From: Auanema rhodensis
Taxonomy: Eukaryota; Nematoda; Chromadorea; Rhabditida; Rhabditidae
Direction of reading: 5' to 3'
Assembly (NCBI GenBank): GCA_964057225.1
Contig: OZ059894.1
Coordinates: forward strand, 14,208,131 to 14,272,130
Length of the DNA: 64,000 bases
The notes beneath the pieces were generated by a model. That model searched no databases. It saw nothing but the letters and a program-made list of their open reading frames with translations, and was not told the DNA's origin. A program made the position numbers and the translations under genes. This document shows positions 25,061-36,505 of this stretch, piece after piece (the stretch's first letter is position 1; the number at the start of each line of letters is the position of its first letter).

Positions 25061-28000
25061 ATGGGACTGCAATATAGATTGACAGCATTTTCTTTACTTG
25101 TACCACTTATCGCAGCAAATGAAACTTGCCTTAGGTTAAACTTTATTTCTTAAACTTGAAATCGAATTAAAGATGTTTAGTCAATCTCAATTAGCTGGAA
25201 TAATATTTGGTAGTGTAGTAGGTTCTATTGTCATATGTACTGTAATCGCTATTATACTTTGGAGATGTATGAAAAACCGAAGTAAGATTTGAAGTTTTAA
25301 CACAAAATTTACACAAATTATAAATTCAAATTATATGCTAATATAGAAAATAATTATTAAGGTAAAGAACCAAAAACAGAAGAAAAAGCTGCATACACTA
25401 ATCCGGCTTGTGATGTTGAGGATAAAGCATGTGATGCTATATCAACAAAAAAACTTTCACAAAAAGATCAAGTAAGCTTTATAGCAATTATATTTCAAAC
25501 TTTAGTTAAAACTTGTGTCAATATAACAATCGTAATGTAAAATGATGATACATATGTATGAATTCATGTTTTATATCAATTTTAACAAATATATCGAAAG
25601 AGAAATCTGAAAAAAAAAGAAAACAGACATGGAAGCGAATAAAGATTTTAAGTTTTATCTTTTTATAGATGACGATGATTGACTCGTTCAAATTACGTCG
25701 AAAGGTTTTGGATGCAGGAACTCAAAAATCCTTTAGCAGTGAACACATTAATGAGGTTAGAAACAGGATTCAGCTTTAAACTCTGAAAAGGTTTCAAGAA
25801 AACAAGAATTATTTTTAGGTTGATGCTCAAGTTGGAGTTCAATTAGAAAGTGATGATCTTGGTGGATTTGGATTTAACATTATGGTTTGCATTTAAGAGA
25901 AAAGATTTTTGAAAATTTATAAATTTCAGGGCAATATGAATGAAGGAATATTCGTCAAAACAGTTCATCCCAAAGGACAAGCTGAAAAGACTGGCAATAT
26001 ATTAGAAGGTTAGTCACAAAATTATATAATTTAAAGTTTAATTTAATTAATTTAATTAAAGGTGATCGAATTAAATCATTAACAATATCATTTGATGGTA
26101 TGGTATGTGAAGATGCTATAACTTTATTAAGTTATTCATCTCCATATAAAGTAAAATTAGAATTAGAACGTCGATTACAATCAGATTCTCCTCAACCCAT
26201 TGAAAATGGTTTGTTGCTTTGATTAATTTTCAATTTTCTTTTTGAATATTGTAGGCAGTCCACGACTTCATCCTCTACTTCGTAGTAATACATTAACAAA
26301 TATTCATTTCAATCCAATCAAGTACGTTTTGCAAAATCATTTGAAACTTATTTTACTTTCACTTAAGTTGTCCAACTACTCGTTGCCCATCATTAGAAAC
26401 AACACAGCGTCATGCTTTACCAACAATCATTGATGAAGTTGTTCCTGGAAAGGAAGAAGAAATTCAAACACCCGATAGTACTTCATCATGGACTGAAATA
26501 AGTCCAAGTAATACTGGTAATTTCAACGTGTTAATATGAATATTATGGTTTGATTTCAGCTATTGAGGGAGATGTTTCAAAAATGGAAAGTAGCGATTAT
26601 GCTTCCGATAATACATCAGATTATCGTGAAAGTTTGTCAGATGATAAGGAAAGTAGTCAATGCTTATCATCACAAGATAATAGCAGCATGAGAACGATTA
26701 GTGATCGAGTTGAGGTATTAGTTAGAAAGAAACTGATGTAATCGAAAATTCTGATTAAGATATCTGAACTTATTGTTGACAAGCCGTTTGTTACTCCCAG
26801 CCTTCCATCAGCTACAATTGAACATTGCACAGCTTTACCACCAAAACCACAGAAAATCGCATCTAGAGTAAGAGAAAACGAATATTCTTTGTTTATTTAG
26901 CTAAATTTTAGCCTCCATCTCCTAAAATCGTAGCCAAATCTCCATCACCCGTTCCACGTGTGCCAACTCCAACTCAAAGAAGAGTATGAAATATTAACCA
27001 AAATCATAACTAAACCATAATTCTAGCCTTCACCACCACCAACTCCACCTACGCCTCTAAAAACAAAATATCAAGCACCACCTCCACCACAACAATCTGG
27101 AATACCAATAAGAAGAGAGAAAACTCAAACAAAAATGGTATTTCAATGCAATTTTTCAATAAAAAACCAAACTGAAATTTTCAAAACATTGCCCCGAACC
27201 AGGATCGAACTGGTGACCTTTAGATCTTCAGTCTAACGCTCTCCCAACTGAGCTATCGAGGCACGCTTTATAAAGAAGTAGAAATTATTGACGTACTGAT
27301 AAAAACGAAAATTGTTACAGTACTCATAGATAGATTTTATGGTTACATGATCTCATTAGCTTTTTCAAGCTAAAACAACATGAAAACCGGCTGCAAATAC
27401 AGATTAGAACAGCTATTTGAGCAAGCTCGTTCGTTTTCATAGATAATGATAAGATAATTGATATCCTATCTCAATCACGTTCCAAAACGGGAAATACCTA
27501 TTGACGATCAGTTGGGATAGCAAATTGATGATTGATATACACAATCTTGAAGAAATGAACAGCTTACATAGTATATATTCCAAATAATTCAGGAAATATA
27601 ATTTGGAAACATATTTATGAAAAAAAACAGCTGAGATAAAATAACATTCTTTTCTCTTTCTTCAGAGTCCCCCTAAAGCACCGGAAATCTGCGAAGCTCG
27701 AGTATCCCGCATTCCAAAACGTACAGATAGTATGAAGACACCAGTGTTGGAAAGAAAACTTCCTGCACTTCCAAGATCTGTAACACAGCGATCACACAGT
27801 GCAGAAGATAAATCTGATGACACTGTATGGAGCAGATTATATCAAGAAAAAAAGGGAACTCTTCGAAAAACTAGAGAACCAACACCAACAAATACTGTTA
27901 GTTCTACGGTCACATCTCCAAAAATTCAAAGAACACCCAGCGCAGACAAGTGAGTTTATTATACAAATTGTAATTTTATGGAAAAAAGAATAGAAATTAT

Positions 28001-28134
28001 AAAATTGTATATAAAAAGACTTTTCCTTATTCAGATATGCAAGCTTAAATAGAGAACATCGAGAAAAATTACAATATAATCAGAATACGCTGGAACGTCA
28101 ACGTGAAGAATTACGTCAGATGGGAATTTTATAA
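25061..28134 (+). CDS. transmembrane PDZ-domain scaffold protein, 15 exons
   Basis: Predicted 561 residues. Exons: 25061-25134, 25181-25281, 25362-25471, 25669-25755, 25819-25884, 25930-26008, 26062-26208, 26255-26321, 26368-26516, 26560-26714, 26784-26867, 26912-26983, 27027-27137, 27666-27949, 28035-28134. The N-terminus is a signal peptide (MGLQYRLTAFSLLVPLIAA), then a very short ectodomain and a membrane helix at about 29-51 ending WRCMKN. One PDZ domain spans about 129-212, with GFGFNI as the ligand-binding loop and GDRIKSL and the YKVKLELERR end strand in place. Then come an acidic Ser-rich part (about 280-345), three exons of PxxP motifs (SPSPVPRVPTPTQ, PSPPPTPPTP type; SH3 ligand-like), a basic segment, and a C-terminal coiled coil (ERQREELRQMG). 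An inference: a membrane-anchored adaptor at cell contacts or synapses. The start follows an acceptor-like GTTATAG by one base, which fits trans-splicing. Confidence 0.85.
27190..27262 (-). tRNA. tRNA-Phe (GAA)
   Basis: 73 bases fold as a standard cloverleaf on the minus strand: a 7-bp acceptor stem with one T-G wobble, A box TAGCTCAGTTGGG, anticodon loop CTGAAGA with GAA at the centre, B box GTTCGATCC, and discriminator A. CCA is not encoded, as in eukaryotic nuclear genes. A TTTT follows within about 10 bases for Pol III termination. It lies antisense inside the 528-bp intron 13 of the PDZ gene, the longest intron of that gene. Confidence 0.95.
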
Positions 28135-29333
28135 AAATGTTTCTCGAATATTTTTTTAGTTTTGTTCTAGCTATTATTGTTGGTTTTATATATTCGCCTG
28201 CCTTGTTTGCCATTTTGGTTCGAAAGGCTGAAATTTCGCTTATTCGTGTTAACTTCGTCCTCAAACTTGCCTTTTATATCCCATAACTATAGATTTACTG
28301 ACTGAAAAAACTCATTATTTATTATTATATGGAAAATTTGCAATCATCAGAGATGTTACTTATGACAGCTATTACTTTCACAAATTCTATGATCAGATCA
28401 ATTTGTAAATATAAATATTTGAAAACTTTTTTATAGTTTATAGTTGGCAAAACTTAATTGAACTCTCTCAAATACTATATAAAGGAAGACTTGAGCCATA
28501 AGTCATCAGTACTAAGGACGATGTTCCTTTTCTATTGTAACTGATCTTATTTAGTCAGTTTAGTATCCAGAGCGGCCTGACGGTTGAGACAGGTAGGAAC
28601 GCTTGGTAAGATCCCCGTTAGCAGCAGGAGAGAAGGCAGGCAGAAACACAGACTACAGGTGCGTCTGAATTAACTCAGGAACGTTAAGTGAAGACTTGTT
28701 CTCCAGTTGGATTACAAGCCACGTAATGCCGAAGCTAAAGAATCTTGGTCTTTTACGAAACAAAAACTCTCAATCTTTCATGCGCAGTACACAAAAACCA
28801 TCACAAAGTTAGTTTAACAAGTTTAAACATTTTAGAAACAAAACTATTATAATTTCGATTTTATGTTTTTTTTCAGTGCTTGGTCAACTAAATTAAAATT
28901 AAAATATTTCTTTATTTTTAAAATACATACACAACAACCTATTATATTTCTTACCAACTTAATTAACAAAAGTCTTCAACTTCTGTTCAAAATAGAAGCT
29001 AGTACTTATATTTCTAAATAATAAATTATGAAATATTCATAAATATATAATAACATCAAATTGTAAATTTTAAAATCAAAAAGGATATTCTAAGAATGAA
29101 CATTACTACACCAATATCAAATTACAACAATCAAACAAACACATTTTTAAAAATAACTAATACATGTGAACATATTTATGCGTGAAACAAAATGGCGAAA
29201 TCTGCAAAAAAAGATATCAGCATTCCACTAAGTGGACAATACATTTATATACAAATTAATATTATTTCATTTGATTAAAATATTTTCAATTAAAAAATTG
29301 AATAGCTTTTATAAATTATAATACGATGAATAA
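28135..29333. other. intergenic, with a GC-richer patch and TATA element
   Basis: TATATAAA at 28476-28483 precedes a patch (28510-28760) much richer in G and C than its surroundings, with no long open frame. This could be a non-coding transcript, the 5' part of an LTR, or an untranslated exon. The remainder up to 29333 is AT-rich and would hold the 3' UTR of the mucin gene. Confidence 0.4.
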
Positions 29334-32300
29334 TTAAACAGTAAGAGAAAAACTAACTAATGACCCGAATATAACAGTTAAATATCTCATCGATACTGCC
29401 GAAGATGTCGTTATAGGTATTCTAGATGTTCGTCGAGTGTATTCCGGAGAAATGGTTGTACTACTACTGGAAGTCGCAGTCGGTACTGTGGTATTAGAAG
29501 CAACGGTGGGCTCTGCTGTGGTAGTAGAAGCAACGGTGGGCTCTACTGTGGTAGTAGAAGCGACTGTGGGCTCTGCTGTGGTAGTAGAAGCGACTGTGGG
29601 CTCGGCCGTGGTAGTAGAAGCAACGGTGGGCTCTGCTGTGGTAGTAGAAGCGACTGTGGGCTCGGCTGTAGTAGTAGAAGCAACGGTGGGCTCTGCTGTA
29701 GTAGTAGAAGCGACTGTGGGCTCTGCTGTGGTAGTAGAAGCGACAGTGGGCTCGGCTGTAGTAGTAGAAGCAACGGTGGGCTCAGCTGTGGTAGTAGAAG
29801 CGACAGTGGGCTCTGCTGTGGTAGTAGAAGCGACAGTGGGCTCTGCTGTGGTAGTAGAAGCGAATGTGGGCTCGGATGTAGTAGTAGAAGCAACGGTAGG
29901 CTCTGCTGTAGTAGTAGAAGCGACTGTGGGCTCTGCTGTGGTAGTAGAAGCAATGGTGGGCTCGGCTGTAGTAGTAGAAGCAACCGTGGCTTCTGCTGTG
30001 GTAGTAGAAGCGACTGTGGGCTCTGCTGTGGTAGTAGAAGCAATGGTGGGCTCGGCTGTAGTAGTAGAAGCAACCGTGGCTTCTGCTGTGGTAGTAGAAG
30101 CAATGGTGGGCTCGGCTGTAGTAGTAGAAGCAACGGTGGGCTCTGCTGTAGTAGTAGAAGCGACTGTGGGCTCGGCTGTAGTAGTAGAAGCGACTGTGGG
30201 CTCTGCTGTGGTAGTAGAAGCGACAGTGGGCTCGGCTGTGGTAGTAGAAGCGACAGTGGGCTCGGCTGTAGTAGTTGAAGCAACGGTGGGCTCTGCTGTG
30301 GTAGTAGAAGCGACTGTGGGCTCTGCTGTGGTAGTAGAAGCGACTGTGGGCTCGGCTGTAGTAGTAGAAGCGACTGTGGGCTCTGCTGTGGTAGTAGAAG
30401 CGACTGTGGGCTCTGCTGTGGTAGTAGAAGCAACGGTGGGCTCGGCCGTAGTAGTAGAAGCGACTGTGGGCTCGGCCGTAGTAGTAGAAGCGACTGTGGG
30501 CTCGGCCGTAGTAGTAGAAGCAACGGTAGGCTCTACTGTGGTAGTAGAAGCGACTGTGGGCTCTGCTGTGGTAGTAGAAGCAACGGTGGGCTCGGCCGTA
30601 GTAGTAGAAGCAACAGTGGGCTCTGCTGTGATAGTAGAAGCGACTGTGGGCTCGGCCGTAGTAGTAGAAGCAACGGTGGGCTCTGCTGTGGTAGTAGAAG
30701 CGACTGTGGGCTCGGCTGTAGTAGTAGAAGCAACGGTGGGCTCTGCTGTAGTAGTAGAAGCAACGGTAGGCTCTGCTGTGGTAGTAGAAGCGACTGTGGG
30801 CTCGGCCGTAGTAGTAGAAGCAACCGTGGGCTCTGCTGTGGTAGTAGAAGCGACTGTGGGCTCGGCCGTAGTAGTAGAAGCGACTGTGGGCTCTGCTGTG
30901 GTAGTAGAAGCGACTGTGGGCTCGGCCGTAGTAGTAGAAGCGACTGTGGGCTCGGCCGTAGTAGTAGAAGCAACGGTAGGCTCTACTGTGGTAGTAGAAG
31001 CAACGGTAGGCTCTACTGTGGTAGTAGAAGCGACTGTGGGCTCGGCCGTAGTAGTAGAAGCAACGGTAGGCTCTACTGTGGTAGTAGAAGCGAATGTGGG
31101 CTCTGCTGTAGTAGTAGAAGCAACGGTGGGCTCTGCTGTAGTAGTAGAAGCGACTGTGGGCTCGGCTGTAGTAGTTGAAGCAACGGTGGGCTCTGCTGTG
31201 GTAGTAGAAGCGACAGTGGGCTCTGCTGTAGTAGTAGAAGCAACGGTGGGCTCTGCTGTGGTAGTAGAAGCGACAGTGGGCTCTGCTGTAGTAGTAGAAG
31301 CAACGGTGGGCTCTGCTGTAGTAGTAGAAGCGACTGTGGGCTCGGCTGTAGTAGTAGAAGCGACTGTGGGCTCTGCTGTGGTAGTAGAAGCGACAGTGGG
31401 CTCGGCTGTGGTAGTAGAAGCGACAGTGGGCTCGGCTGTGGTAGTAGAAGCGACTGTGGGCTCGGCTTTAGTAGTAGAAGCGACTGTGGGCTCGGCCGTA
31501 GTAGTAGAAGCAACCGTGGCTTCTGCTGTGGTAGTAGAAGCAATGGTGGGCTCTGCTGTGGTAGTAGAAGCGACTGTGGGCTCTACTGTGGTAGTAGAAG
31601 CGACTGTGGGCTCGGCTGTAGTAGTAGAAGCAACGGTGGGCTCTGCTGTGGTAGTAGAAGCGACAGTGGGCTCTGCTGTGGTAGTAGAAGCGACAGTGGG
31701 CTCTGCTGTAGTAGTAGAAGCAACGGTGGGCTCTGCTGTAGTAGTAGAAGCGACTGTGGGCTCTGCTGTGGTAGTAGAAGCAACGGTGGGCTCTACTGTG
31801 GTAGTAGAAGCGACTGTGGGCTCGGCTGTAGTAGTAGAAGCGACTGTGGGCTCGGCTGTAGTAGTTGAAGCAACGGTGGGCTCTGCTGTGGTAGTAGAAG
31901 CGACAGTGGGCTCTGCTGTAGTAGTAGAAGCAACGGTGGGCTCTGCTGTGGTAGTAGAAGCGACAGTGGGCTCTACTGTGGTAGTAGAAGCGACTGTGGG
32001 CTCGGCTGTAGTAGTAGAAGCAACGGTGGGCTCTGCTGTAGTAGTAGAAGCGACTGTGGGCTCGGCTGTAGTAGTTGAAGCAACGGTGGGCTCTGCTGTG
32101 GTAGTAGAAGCGACTGTGGGCTCTGCTGTGGTAGTAGAAGCGACTGTGGGCTCGGCTGTAGTAGTAGAAGCGACTGTGGGCTCTGCTGTGGTAGTAGAAG
32201 CGACTGTGGGCTCTGCTGTGGTAGTAGAAGCAACGGTGGGCTCGGCCGTAGTAGTAGAAGCGACTGTGGGCTCGGCCGTAGTAGTAGAAGCGACTGTGGG

Positions 32301-34638
32301 CTCGGCCGTAGTAGTAGAAGCAACGGTAGGCTCTACTGTGGTAGTAGAAGCGACTGTGGGCTCTGCTGTGGTAGTAGAAGCAACGGTGGGCTCGGCCGTA
32401 GTAGTAGAAGCAACAGTGGGCTCTGCTGTGATAGTAGAAGCAACGGTGGGCTCGGCCGTAGTAGTAGAAGCGACTGTGGGCTCGGCCGTAGTAGTAGAAG
32501 CGACTGTGGGCTCGGCCGTAGTAGTAGAAGCAACGGTAGGCTCTACTGTGGTAGTAGAAGCGACTGTGGGCTCTGCTGTGGTAGTAGAAGCAACGGTGGG
32601 CTCGGCCGTAGTAGTAGAAGCAACAGTGGGCTCTGCTGTGATAGTAGAAGCGACTGTGGGCTCGGCCGTAGTAGTAGAAGCAACGGTGGGCTCTGCTGTG
32701 GTAGTAGAAGCGACTGTGGGCTCGGCTGTAGTAGTAGAAGCAACGGTGGGCTCTGCTGTAGTAGTAGAAGCAACGGTAGGCTCTGCTGTGGTAGTAGAAG
32801 CGACTGTGGGCTCGGCCGTAGTAGTAGAAGCAACCGTGGGCTCTGCTGTGGTAGTAGAAGCGACTGTGGGCTCGGCCGTAGTAGTAGAAGCGACTGTGGG
32901 CTCTGCTGTGGTAGTAGAAGCGACTGTGGGCTCGGCCGTAGTAGTAGAAGCGACTGTGGGCTCGGCCGTAGTAGTAGAAGCAACGGTAGGCTCTACTGTG
33001 GTAGTAGAAGCAACGGTAGGCTCTACTGTGGTAGTAGAAGCGACTGTGGGCTCGGCCGTAGTAGTAGAAGCAACGGTAGGCTCTACTGTGGTAGTAGAAG
33101 CGAATGTGGGCTCTGCTGTAGTAGTAGAAGCAACGGTGGGCTCTGCTGTAGTAGTAGAAGCGACTGTGGGCTCGGCTGTAGTAGTTGAAGCAACGGTGGG
33201 CTCTGCTGTGGTAGTAGAAGCGACAGTGGGCTCTGCTGTAGTAGTAGAAGCAACGGTGGGCTCTGCTGTGGTAGTAGAAGCGACAGTGGGCTCTGCTGTA
33301 GTAGTAGAAGCAACGGTGGGCTCTGCTGTAGTAGTAGAAGCGACTGTGGGCTCGGCTGTAGTAGTAGAAGCGACTGTGGGCTCTGCTGTGGTAGTAGAAG
33401 CGACAGTGGGCTCGGCTGTGGTAGTAGAAGCGACAGTGGGCTCGGCTGTGGTAGTAGAAGCGACTGTGGGCTCGGCTTTAGTAGTAGAAGCGACTGTGGG
33501 CTCGGCCGTAGTAGTAGAAGCAACCGTGGCTTCTGCTGTGGTAGTAGAAGCAATGGTGGGCTCTGCTGTGGTAGTAGAAGCGACTGTGGGCTCTACTGTG
33601 GTAGTAGAAGCGACTGTGGGCTCGGCTGTAGTAGTAGAAGCAACGGTGGGCTCTGCTGTGGTAGTAGAAGCGACAGTGGGCTCTGCTGTGGTAGTAGAAG
33701 CGACAGTGGGCTCTGCTGTAGTAGTAGAAGCAACGGTGGGCTCTGCTGTAGTAGTAGAAGCGACTGTGGGCTCTGCTGTGGTAGTAGAAGCAACGGTGGG
33801 CTCTACTGTGGTAGTAGAAGCGACTGTGGGCTCGGCTGTAGTAGTAGAAGCAACGGTGGGCTCTGCTGTAGTAGTAGAAGCAACGGTGGGCTCGGCCGTA
33901 GTAGTAGAAGCAACGGTGGGCTCTGCTGTAGTAGTAGAAGCGACTGTGGGCTCGGCTGTAGTAGTAGAAGCAACGGTGGGCTCTGCTGTAGTAGTAGAAG
34001 CAACGGTGGGCTCGGCCGTAGTAGTAGAAGCAACGGTGGGCTCTGCTGTAGTAGTAGAAGCGACTGTGGGCTCGGCTGTAGTAGTAGAAGCGACTGTGGG
34101 CTCTGCTGTGGTAGTAGAAGCAACGGTGGGCTCTACTGTGGTAGTAGAAGCGACAGTGGGCTCTGCTGTAGTAGTAGAAGCAACGGTGGGCTCTGCTGTA
34201 GTAGTAGAAGCAACGGTGGGCTCTGCTGTGGTAGTAGAAGCGACAGTGGGCTCGGCTGTAGTAGTAGAAGCAACGGTGGGCTCTGCTGTAGTAGTAGAAG
34301 CAACGGTGGGCTCTGCTGTGATAGTAGAAGCGACAGTGGGCTCTGCTGTAGTAGTAGAAGCAACGGTGGGCTCTGCTGTGATAGTAGAAGCGACAGTGGG
34401 CTCGGCTGTAGTAGTAGAAGCAATGGTGGGATCAGTTGTTTCTTCAATAGGAAGTCGAGCTTCAAGATGAGCAATGTTATATTGATTTATAAGTTTATCA
34501 TCATAAACTAGTTGTGTTATTGCTTTACCATGCTAAATATATAAAATTTAAAAAGAAATTCATATAAACTTAAACCTCATTATCATCTGCTAATACTAGA
34601 TTTAGAGAAATAATTGAAAAGAATATTAGAAGCTTCAT
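29334..34638 (-). CDS. giant secreted or GPI-anchored mucin-like protein
   Basis: Two exons, 34638-34576 and 34532-29334, joined across a 43-bp GT..AG intron in phase 0, give about 1,753 residues. Residues 1-16 (MKLLIFFSIISLNLVL) form the signal peptide, followed by DDNE and a unique segment of about 35 residues. Then come about 164 tandem decapeptides of consensus TAEPTVASTT, half of them Ser/Thr with one Pro each, the standard setting for dense O-glycosylation. The C-terminus is unique: Ser/Thr-rich, then basic (YTRRTSR), then small residues (SSAVS) and a hydrophobic end (YLTVIFGSLVSFSLTV), which fits a GPI-anchor signal. There is not one stop or frameshift across more than 5 kb of repeats, so the frame is under selection. 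A coat, gut-lining or egg-surface mucin is an inference. Confidence 0.85.
29491..34435. repeat. 30-bp coding minisatellite, about 164 units
   Basis: Tandem 30-bp units without any length variation. Units differ at a handful of positions: CAACGG/CGACTG/CGACAG in the Val-Ala codons, CTCTGCTG/CTCGGCTG/CTCGGCCG/CTCTACTG in the Ala/Val-Glu codons, and TGTG/TGTA at the end. Variant types are arranged in higher-order blocks, so the array has grown by unequal exchange of multi-unit segments. Confidence 0.97.
30421..33840. repeat. 1.41-kb internal duplication within the mucin array
   Basis: Positions 30421-31830 recur at 32431-33840 with an offset of 2,010 bp (67 units). In the blocks I compared, the order of unit variants matches throughout, including rare ones (CGAATG at 31091/33101, CTCGGCTTTA at 31471/33481, GGCTTC at 31519/33529). 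A second overlap with an 1,800-bp offset links 30301-30600 to 32101-32400, and a 120-bp block repeats at 33871-33990 and 33991-34110. Confidence 0.9.
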
Positions 34639-35119
34639 GGTTCATATCATATGAATGTGGTCTAAGCAATTGCTTTTATAATCTTAGATAGATGACATCT
34701 TCAAATATCATTTCAACATTATATTTTGATTCATACGCCCATTTTCATTTTTGTATTTGAACTGCATTCCAAACGTTTTCTCAACTTTTTTCTTATCACA
34801 TAAACACATATCTATTTAATCTGTAATTTAATATTTTTTATCATTTAATTCTATGAAAGCTTCAGCTTAAATTTTAATTTTCCAGGTAATTTCAGCGTAG
34901 AAAATAGTATATGAAATTTATAAATTTAAAAAAAAAAAATTTATTTTTTTAACTTTAATTAAATTTTTGAAATTCTTTCTAACTTAACCATTAGTATTTG
35001 ATAAAGAAATGATAAAAAATTATCTAAAGGCGTTGTTTAAAGATAAAGTTGATCGTAAAGGATATGGAACTAAGAGAAACCCACGCCTCTCTCGGGTAAC
35101 TCCCTTCCTTGAAAAAAAT

Positions 35120-35420
35120 GATACAAGCATTTGATGAATAATAATGATAAGAGGGGAAACGAGGTATACTCGGAAACCGGACTTTTTTTTGATAGTTGTA
35201 ATTATAAATATAATAAAGAAAAGTGTTGATTTGCACAAAAATTAGATATTATTATTGTATTGTCGTGAATCGTGGTTCAATAAAACATCCTCCTGAAGCA
35301 GTTGAATTTGTTCTGCATAGAGCCTACTATTCAACGTCTCATCTTAACTCAATAATTCGAATTATTCCTCCGCGATCCTGAAAAGAACATAACATCACCA
35401 TTTTGGGGATCACCTAATAT
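35120..35420 (+). mobile_element. possible LTR-retroelement remnant
   Basis: An AATAAAA signal at 35279-35285 is followed about 115 bp later by the string ATAACATCACCATTTTGGGGATCACC (split around 35401), which resembles an LTR end running into a TGG-type primer-binding site. There is no gag or pol frame nearby and no second LTR copy in the window, so at best this is a solo LTR or fragment. The boundaries are not determined. Confidence 0.2.
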
Positions 35421-35564
35421 TTATGATTGTAAAGAAAAAAAATTCACAACATTTGTGATTTTTAATGTAATGTTATACTAAACAAACCTATAAAACCTTT
35501 TTATCTTAGGAGTAAAATTATAAAATTAAAAATTAAATAGGAGGAAAAATTGAAGACTGCGTGG

Positions 35565-35705
35565 ATCCATCCCTTGGGTCCCAGTCCTGTGGGTCCACGT
35601 TTCTGTGGGCCCCGGTCCTGGAGGTCCCCAGTCCTGTGGGTCCACGTTCCTGTGGGTCCCCGTTCCTGGAGGTCTCCGTTCCTGGAGGTCTCGGGGTCCT
35701 GCTTC
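35565..35705. repeat. GC-rich minisatellite
   Basis: About nine irregular units of 15-18 bp built on GGTCCC(C/A)GT(T/C)CCTG with GTGGGTCCACG variants. The high G+C is in sharp contrast to the surrounding AT-rich DNA. Both strands stay open across it, but only because the units lack stops. Confidence 0.7.
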
Positions 35706-36015
35706 TGACCGTTTTTATAACTTTTGTCTTACCTTGTCATCTGTTTATCAGCAACCTGTGGGATTCGATCTTAGACTGTTGAGTGCCAGTCCGTTATCTT
35801 ATCCTTTGGGCACTATATGAAAAAACAAAGCAAGGATATACCGTAAAAACCATAAGATATTTTATGCTCACTATAGGGGCCACCTTCTAGGAGTCATATA
35901 TTGTTGATATATTAATATTTTTAATTTTCTATCAGTTTTTCTTGTTCAGAAAGACAAACCACAAACATTCCCTGATTTTCCTGGGTTTGAATGCTTTGTA
36001 GAACAAGAAAAAGAT

Positions 36016-36090
36016 TGCTCCCGGTGAGGCTCGAACTCACCATCTTCAGATTATGAGACTGACGCTTATTATTACTGAAGTTAAAACAAA
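36016..36090 (-). pseudogene. tRNA-Met (CAT) pseudogene
   Basis: On the minus strand the 3' part is a good elongator tRNA-Met: anticodon arm with loop CTCATAA, a perfect T arm (GGTGAGTTCGAGCCTCACC) and a 3' acceptor strand. The 5' part is degraded: the D arm is barely recognisable and no 5' strand can pair with the acceptor end. It is therefore a truncated or decayed copy, perhaps the head of a tRNA-derived SINE. Confidence 0.6.
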
Positions 36091-36505
36091 GTTAATTTTA
36101 ACAGAGCGTAGCGAAGTTTTCTTCTGTTATTAGAGGAATTTAATAGTGTTATAATAATATTTATAAATAAAACTGTAATCTGGAAGTGCTAACTATTGAT
36201 ATTTACTTAAAACAATATTTATTATGTTAATTTATACATTTATCTCCTAAATAATAGTCATATAAGTATCAGACGTGTCAAAATATATTTCACATTCATA
36301 TTAGAAATAGAGCAACTTTCCAGAGAGCGCCAATAGGAAATTGTGAAATCAAGTAATGTCTCTGGTCTGCTTTTCTTTCAGCTGCTTTAACCTTTTCTAT
36401 TAGTATAAGGTATATTGATTTTTACAAGTTTTTAACATATATTCCAGAACCAATGATTTCTTACTAAACATATTTGTAATTGTTATCAAGAATAATACAC
36501 CCCCA

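Larger units (their letters stand above)
34639..36505. other. intergenic repeat-rich stretch
   Basis: Begins with the mucin promoter (minus strand), then an LTR-like piece, a GC-rich minisatellite and a tRNA-Met pseudogene, each listed separately. The stretch from 36090 to 36505 shows no further feature except the upstream region of the TREX-like gene. Confidence 0.5.

Noticed and set aside
29437-34470. Plus-strand open frame of 1,677 codons (VVVEATVGSA repeats)
   Set aside because: It is the reverse complement of the mucin repeats; it has no signal peptide or introns, and its unique ends are not protein-like. The minus strand explains all the flanking structure.
29543-34474. Series of minus-strand leucine/proline/serine-rich frames (LLLPQQSPQS type)
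   Set aside because: They are another frame of the same repeats, broken into pieces by stops and each starting inside the array.
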